Positions 60,536 to 64,000 of a stretch of 64,000 nt of DNA are shown one piece after another. This stretch comes from Sphingomonadaceae bacterium (lineage in GTDB: Bacteria; Pseudomonadota; Alphaproteobacteria; Sphingomonadales; Sphingomonadaceae): assembly GCA_029268145.1 (NCBI GenBank), contig JAJUHA010000004.1, positions 49,607-113,606 on the forward strand. Direction: 5' to 3'. The first letter of the stretch is position 1. Every line of letters begins with the position of its first letter. The position numbers were made by a program, and so were the translations under genes. Under the pieces are notes generated by a model. The model ran no database searches and was not told where the DNA came from. It saw only the letters and a list, made by a program, of their open reading frames with translations.

Positions 60536-61003
60536 TCAGGCGGCGGCCTTCTCGCCCTCGATGGCGGGAGTGGCTTCGCCGATCTCCACCTTGCGCGGCT
60601 TCTTGTGCTCGGGCACCTCGCGCACGAGGTCGATGTTGAGCAGGCCGTTCTCGAAGGTCGCGCCCGTCACCTTGATGACATCGGCCAGCTGGAAGCGGCG
60701 CTCGAAGGCGCGCTTGGCGATGCCACGGTGCAGGAAGGTGCGGCCCTCCGTCTTGGTCTCCTCGGCAGCCCGGCCGGAGACGATCAGGCTGTTCTCCTGG
60801 ACGGTGATGTCGAGTTCGGATCGGTCGAAGCCGGCCACCGCCATGGTGATGCGGTAGCGGTCATCGCCGAGCTTCTCGATGTTGTACGGGGGGAACGCCG
60901 TGTCGGCGTCGGTCATCCGGGTCGCGAGATCGACGAGACGGTTGAGGTTCTCGAAGCCGATCGACGACCGGAGCAGCGGAGTGAAGTCGAAGGCGGTGCG
61001 CAT
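60536..61003 (-). CDS. Small heat-shock protein (Hsp20/IbpA family)
   Basis: 155 residues from ATG 61003 (MRTAFDFTPLLRSSIGFENL). The alpha-crystallin domain runs from about residue 35 to 130 with PPYNIEKLGDDRYRITMAVAGF, SELDITVQENSLIVSGRAA, the conserved FLHRGIAKRAFERRFQLADVI and FENGLLNIDLVREVPEH. The EETKTEGRTFLHRG stretch and the final KPRKVEIG are typical of rhizobial/sphingomonad class A Hsp20. It holds unfolding proteins for DnaK and ClpB. The leader carries a consensus RpoH promoter (61104-61131) and a hairpin that hides the Shine-Dalgarno site (61007-61027), so heat control should act at both transcription and translation. Confidence 0.96.
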   Translation of the reverse strand: MRTAFDFTPLLRSSIGFENLNRLVDLATRMTDADTAFPPYNIEKLGDDRYRITMAVAGFDRSELDITVQENSLIVSGRAAEETKTEGRTFLHRGIAKRAFERRFQLADVIKVTGATFENGLLNIDLVREVPEHKKPRKVEIGEATPAIEGEKAAA

Positions 61004-61006
61004 GAT

Positions 61007-61027
61007 CCATCCTTTCCCAAGCAATGG
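61007..61027 (-). promoter_or_regulatory. ROSE-like RNA thermometer hairpin of hsp20
   Basis: Just upstream of the hsp20 ATG the transcript can fold CCAUU-(G)-CUU against AAGGAUGG: eight pairs (one U-G), a bulged G and a loop GGGA. The right arm contains the Shine-Dalgarno AAGGA. The TTGCT core with a bulged G opposite the ribosome site is the hallmark of the ROSE thermometer found ahead of hsp20 genes in alphaproteobacteria. The predicted leader is about 94 bases, within the usual ROSE size. Structure drawn by hand. Confidence 0.7.
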
Positions 61028-61103
61028 TTCCCTTGTCCCGCCCATGTCCGGGCCGGGGCATCGTCCGCCGGCCCCCTCCGGGCACCGGCATCCGACACCT
61101 GCG

Positions 61104-61131
61104 AGATAGGAGAGGGTGGGGCTGCTTCAAG
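61104..61131 (-). promoter_or_regulatory. RpoH (sigma-32) promoter of hsp20
   Basis: Reading leftward: CTTG (61131-61128), exactly 17 bases, CCTATCT (61110-61104). This matches the alphaproteobacterial RpoH consensus CTTG-N17-CYTATNT in every specified position. Transcription should start near 61097. Confidence 0.85.
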
Positions 61132-61139
61132 GGGGTGCC

Positions 61140-61169
61140 TTGCAAGCGCTCGCGCCCCCGCCCTATGGA
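61140..61169 (+). promoter_or_regulatory. alaS promoter
   Basis: TTGCAA (61140-61145), 18 bases, TATGGA (61164-61169), with the alaS start codon about 29 bases downstream. It lies back to back with the RpoH promoter of hsp20. Confidence 0.5.
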
Positions 61170-61197
61170 ACGGAGGCTCTGGCTGGCTGGACATGCA

Positions 61198-63855
61198 ATG
61201 ACTTCCACCGACGACATCAGGCGGGCGTTCCTCGACCATTTCGCCCGCAATGGCCACGAGGTGGTGCCCTCGGCGCCGCTGGTGCCGCGCAACGATCCCA
61301 CCCTGATGTTCGTCAACGCCGGCATGGTGCCGTTCAAGAATGTCTTCACCGGGCTCGAGCAACGCCCCTACAAGACGGCGGCATCCGCCCAGAAGTGCGT
61401 GCGCGCGGGCGGCAAGCACAATGATCTCGACAATGTGGGCTACACGGCGCGCCACCACACCTTCTTCGAGATGCTGGGGAATTTCTCCTTCGGGGACTAT
61501 TTCAAGGAGCAGGCGATCCATCTCGCCTGGGATCTCCTCACCCGGACCTGGGGCATCCCCGCCGACCGGCTGACGGCGACCGTCTACCACGACGATGACG
61601 AGGCCTTCGCGCTGTGGCGGAAGATCTCCGGCCTGCCGGAGGCGCGGATCGTCCGCATCGCCACTTCGGACAATTTCTGGTCGATGGGCGAGACCGGCCC
61701 CTGCGGCCCCTGCTCCGAGATCTTCTACGACCATGGCGCCCACATTCCCGGCGGCCCGCCCGGCAGCCCGGACCAGGATGGCGACCGCTTCGTCGAGATC
61801 TGGAACCTCGTCTTCATGCAGTTCGACCAGCAGCCGGACGGCCGCCGCGTGCCGCTGCCGAGGCCGTCGATCGACACCGGCATGGGGCTCGAGCGCATCG
61901 CCGCGGTGCTTCAGGGCACGCACGACAATTTCGCCACCGACACCTTCCGGACGCTGATTGCCGCCTCCGAGGACCTGACCGGGGTCAGGGCCGACGATCC
62001 CGCCCACGCGGCCTCGCACCGGGTCATCGCCGATCACCTGCGCGCCAGCGGCTTCCTCATCGCCGATGGCGTGCTGCCGGCGAACGAGGGGCGGGGCTAT
62101 GTGCTCCGCCGGATCCTGCGCCGGGCGATGCGCCACGCCCATCTCCTCGGGGCAGGCGAGCCGCTGATGCACCGGCTGGTGCCGGCGCTGGTCCGGGCGA
62201 TGGGTGCGGCCTATCCGGAGCTGGCCCGCGCCCAGCCGCTCGTCGAGGAGACGCTGAAGCTCGAGGAAACCCGGTTCCGGCAGACGCTCGAGAAGGGCCT
62301 GAAGCTGCTCGACGAGGCCACGGCCGGGCTCGCGCCTGGCGGCGTGCTCCCTGGCGAAGTCGCCTTCCGCCTGTATGACACCTATGGTTTTCCCTTCGAC
62401 CTGACCGAGGATGCGCTGCGCGCCCAGGGCCTCCGGGTCGATCGGGCCGGGTTCGACACCGCGATGGCCGAGCAGCGGGCGCGCGCCCGGGCGGCCTGGG
62501 CCGGCTCGGGGGAACGGGGCTCGGACGCGCTGTGGTTCGACCTTGCCGAGCGGCTGGGCGCGACCGACTTCGTCGGCTACGCGACAACCGAGGCCGAGGC
62601 GGTCGTGACCGCCCTGCTGCGCGAGGGCGCGGAAGTGGCCGAGGCCGGGCCCGGGGAGCGGATCCAACTGCTGGTGAACCAGACGCCCTTCTACGGCGAG
62701 TCCGGCGGCCAGGTCGGCGATCGGGGCGTCGTCACGGCGGACGGCGGCCTCAGGATCCGCATCGAGGATACAGGGAAGCCGCTCGGCCGGCTCCATGTGC
62801 ACGAAGGCGTGGTCGAGGCGGGAAGCGTCAGGGTCGGCCAGCCGGTCCGGCTCGTGGTCGATGCCGAGCGCCGGGCCGCGGTCCGCGCCAACCATTCGGC
62901 AACGCATCTTCTTCACGCCGCGCTCCGCGAGGTGCTGGGGCCGCACGTCACCCAGAAGGGCTCGCTGGTGGCGCCCGACCGGCTGCGCTTCGACTTCTCG
63001 CACCCGAAGGCGCTGACGGCGCAGGAACTCGCCGCCATCGAGGACATGGTCAACGCCGAGATCCGGGCCAATGCGCCGGCGACGACCCGCCTGATGACGC
63101 CCGAGGCCGCTATTGAGGCTGGTGCGCTCGCCCTGTTCGGCGAGAAATATGGCGAGGAAGTGCGGGTGCTCGGCATGGGCCGCGCCCACCCCGGCACGGG
63201 CCGGCCCTTCTCGGTCGAGCTGTGCGGCGGCACCCATGTGGCAGCCACGGGCGAGATCGCCCTGTTCCGCATCGTCTCGGAGTCGGCCGTCGCCGCCGGA
63301 GTCCGGCGGATCGAGGCCATGACCGGGGAGGGCGCGCGGCGCCACCTGCTCGCCCGGGAGGAGGCGCTGAAGCGGGTCGCCGCCGCGCTCAGGGTCGCGC
63401 CCGAGGAGGCCGAGGCGCGCGCAGCGGCGCTGGCAGAGACCGTCCGCCGGCTCGAGCGCGAGCTGGCCGACGCCAGGACCGCGCTGGCCCTTGCCGGCCC
63501 GGCGCAGGGCGCGGCCGACCCGCTCGAGCGGATCGGATCCGCGGCCTTCCTCGGGCAGCTGCTCGAGGGCGTCGAGCCCCGCGCGCTCAAGGGCCTCGTC
63601 GACGAGGCGAAGGCCCGGGTCGGGTCCGGAGTCATTGCCTATGTTGCGACGGCCGAGGGCAAGGCGAGTGTCGTCGTCGGCGTGACCGATGACCTCGTCG
63701 GCGCGGTGTCGGCCGTGGAGCTTGCCCGTGCCGCCGCGGCCGCGCTGGGCGGGCAGGGCGGCGGTGGCCGTCCCGACATGGCTCAGGCCGGCGGACCGGA
63801 TGGTTCCAAGGCGGAGGATGCCTTGGCCGCCATTCGTGCTCTTCTGCGGAGCTGA
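61198..63855 (+). CDS. alaS: Alanyl-tRNA synthetase
   Basis: 885 residues from ATG 61198. Class II catalytic core: [56 protein letters not shown] and [15 protein letters not shown]. The editing domain carries the zinc ligands [11 protein letters not shown] (HxxxH) and [13 protein letters not shown] (CxxxH), so mischarged serine and glycine can be removed. A coiled coil ([17 protein letters not shown]) and C-Ala domain end the protein. It is divergent from hsp20, and an inverted repeat follows 121 bases after its stop. Confidence 0.97.
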   Translation: MTSTDDIRRAFLDHFARNGHEVVPSAPLVPRNDPTLMFVNAGMVPFKNVFTGLEQRPYKTAASAQKCVRAGGKHNDLDNVGYTARHHTFFEMLGNFSFGDYFKEQAIHLAWDLLTRTWGIPADRLTATVYHDDDEAFALWRKISGLPEARIVRIATSDNFWSMGETGPCGPCSEIFYDHGAHIPGGPPGSPDQDGDRFVEIWNLVFMQFDQQPDGRRVPLPRPSIDTGMGLERIAAVLQGTHDNFATDTFRTLIAASEDLTGVRADDPAHAASHRVIADHLRASGFLIADGVLPANEGRGYVLRRILRRAMRHAHLLGAGEPLMHRLVPALVRAMGAAYPELARAQPLVEETLKLEETRFRQTLEKGLKLLDEATAGLAPGGVLPGEVAFRLYDTYGFPFDLTEDALRAQGLRVDRAGFDTAMAEQRARARAAWAGSGERGSDALWFDLAERLGATDFVGYATTEAEAVVTALLREGAEVAEAGPGERIQLLVNQTPFYGESGGQVGDRGVVTADGGLRIRIEDTGKPLGRLHVHEGVVEAGSVRVGQPVRLVVDAERRAAVRANHSATHLLHAALREVLGPHVTQKGSLVAPDRLRFDFSHPKALTAQELAAIEDMVNAEIRANAPATTRLMTPEAAIEAGALALFGEKYGEEVRVLGMGRAHPGTGRPFSVELCGGTHVAATGEIALFRIVSESAVAAGVRRIEAMTGEGARRHLLAREEALKRVAAALRVAPEEAEARAAALAETVRRLERELADARTALALAGPAQGAADPLERIGSAAFLGQLLEGVEPRALKGLVDEAKARVGSGVIAYVATAEGKASVVVGVTDDLVGAVSAVELARAAAAALGGQGGGGRPDMAQAGGPDGSKAEDALAAIRALLRS

Positions 63856-63976
63856 AGGGCGCACCGTCGCGCGGCGCTTGCAAGTGTCGTGACCAGTTGT
63901 GCCCGGCCTGCATCAATGGCGGGCAGAATGAGAGCGTATCCCACAGCTTGTGGCCAACCAGACGCTGAAATGAAAA

Positions 63977-64000
63977 GGGCCGGAGCGTATGCTCCGGCCC
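63977..64000. terminator. Bidirectional terminator-like hairpin at window edge
   Basis: A perfect 10-base stem GGGCCGGAGC/GCTCCGGCCC with loop GTAT ends exactly at the window edge. Preceded by AAAA, it reads leftward as stem plus TTTTCA, a good terminator for a convergent gene lying beyond the window. Whether T residues follow on the rightward strand, making it also the alaS terminator, cannot be seen. The 121 bases between alaS and the stem hold no gene that I can support. Confidence 0.75.

Overview
The window is GC-rich, densely packed bacterial chromosome. Gene content and order point to an alphaproteobacterium, most likely of the order Sphingomonadales. The evidence is the nusB-thiL-hppA-BamE-CBP3-DUF177 neighbourhood, a MipZ division ATPase, a phasin, an SdhAF4-type DUF1674 protein, a cysteine-free 41-residue L36, and a heat-shock promoter of the alphaproteobacterial type (CTTG, 17 bases, CCTATCT). 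The order-level assignment is inference. No rRNA, insertion sequence, phage gene or CRISPR array was seen; the only tRNA is tRNA-Pro(CGG).

Layout. 1-4503: a cut-off secreted serine protease coupled to a membrane protein, then etfBA, an S1/P1 nuclease and a 3-hydroxyacyl-CoA dehydrogenase. 4520-16841: an accessory catabolic island. A leftward operon encodes an Asp/Glu-racemase-like protein without any cysteine, two SnoaL-like proteins and a TonB receptor. A GntR/FCD regulator and a cysteine hydrolase (isochorismatase fold) lie in the middle. A rightward operon encodes an HMG-CoA-lyase-like enzyme, HyuA, an exported SRPBCC protein, HyuB and a class III CoA transferase. Matching TTGTATAC palindromes lie in the two divergent gaps that drive these operons. 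This island is the best candidate for an undescribed system; its substrate is unknown.

16969-31990: tRNA-Pro, a ferredoxin-NADP reductase, a winged-helix protein with a degenerate receiver domain, a sigma-54 activator, a long leftward operon (panC-phzF-glnE-bcp-DUF455-M23 peptidase), then mipZ, a J-domain protein, a phosphohexomutase, a phasin behind a PhaR-like operator, and tlyA. 32088-41765, all leftward: dxs, a Zur-like repressor, a TPR protein, an RsmB-type methyltransferase, guaB, another TPR protein and a three-gene operon of poorly known function. 41921-52729, mostly rightward: nusB, thiL, the proton pyrophosphatase, CBP3, DUF177, an aminotransferase, an SDR, htpX and rsmB, with bamE and a 57-codon SdhAF4 gene on the opposite strand.

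52750-64000: rpmB and rpmJ with similar TTGAC-type promoters, a lipoprotein, an M14 carboxypeptidase, gpmA, purE-purK, a TPR protein, a DUF2855 protein, and hsp20 divergent from alaS. The hsp20 leader carries a near-perfect RpoH promoter and a ROSE-like RNA thermometer hairpin. The only stretch over 300 bases without a firmly called gene is the phasin leader (30363-30671).
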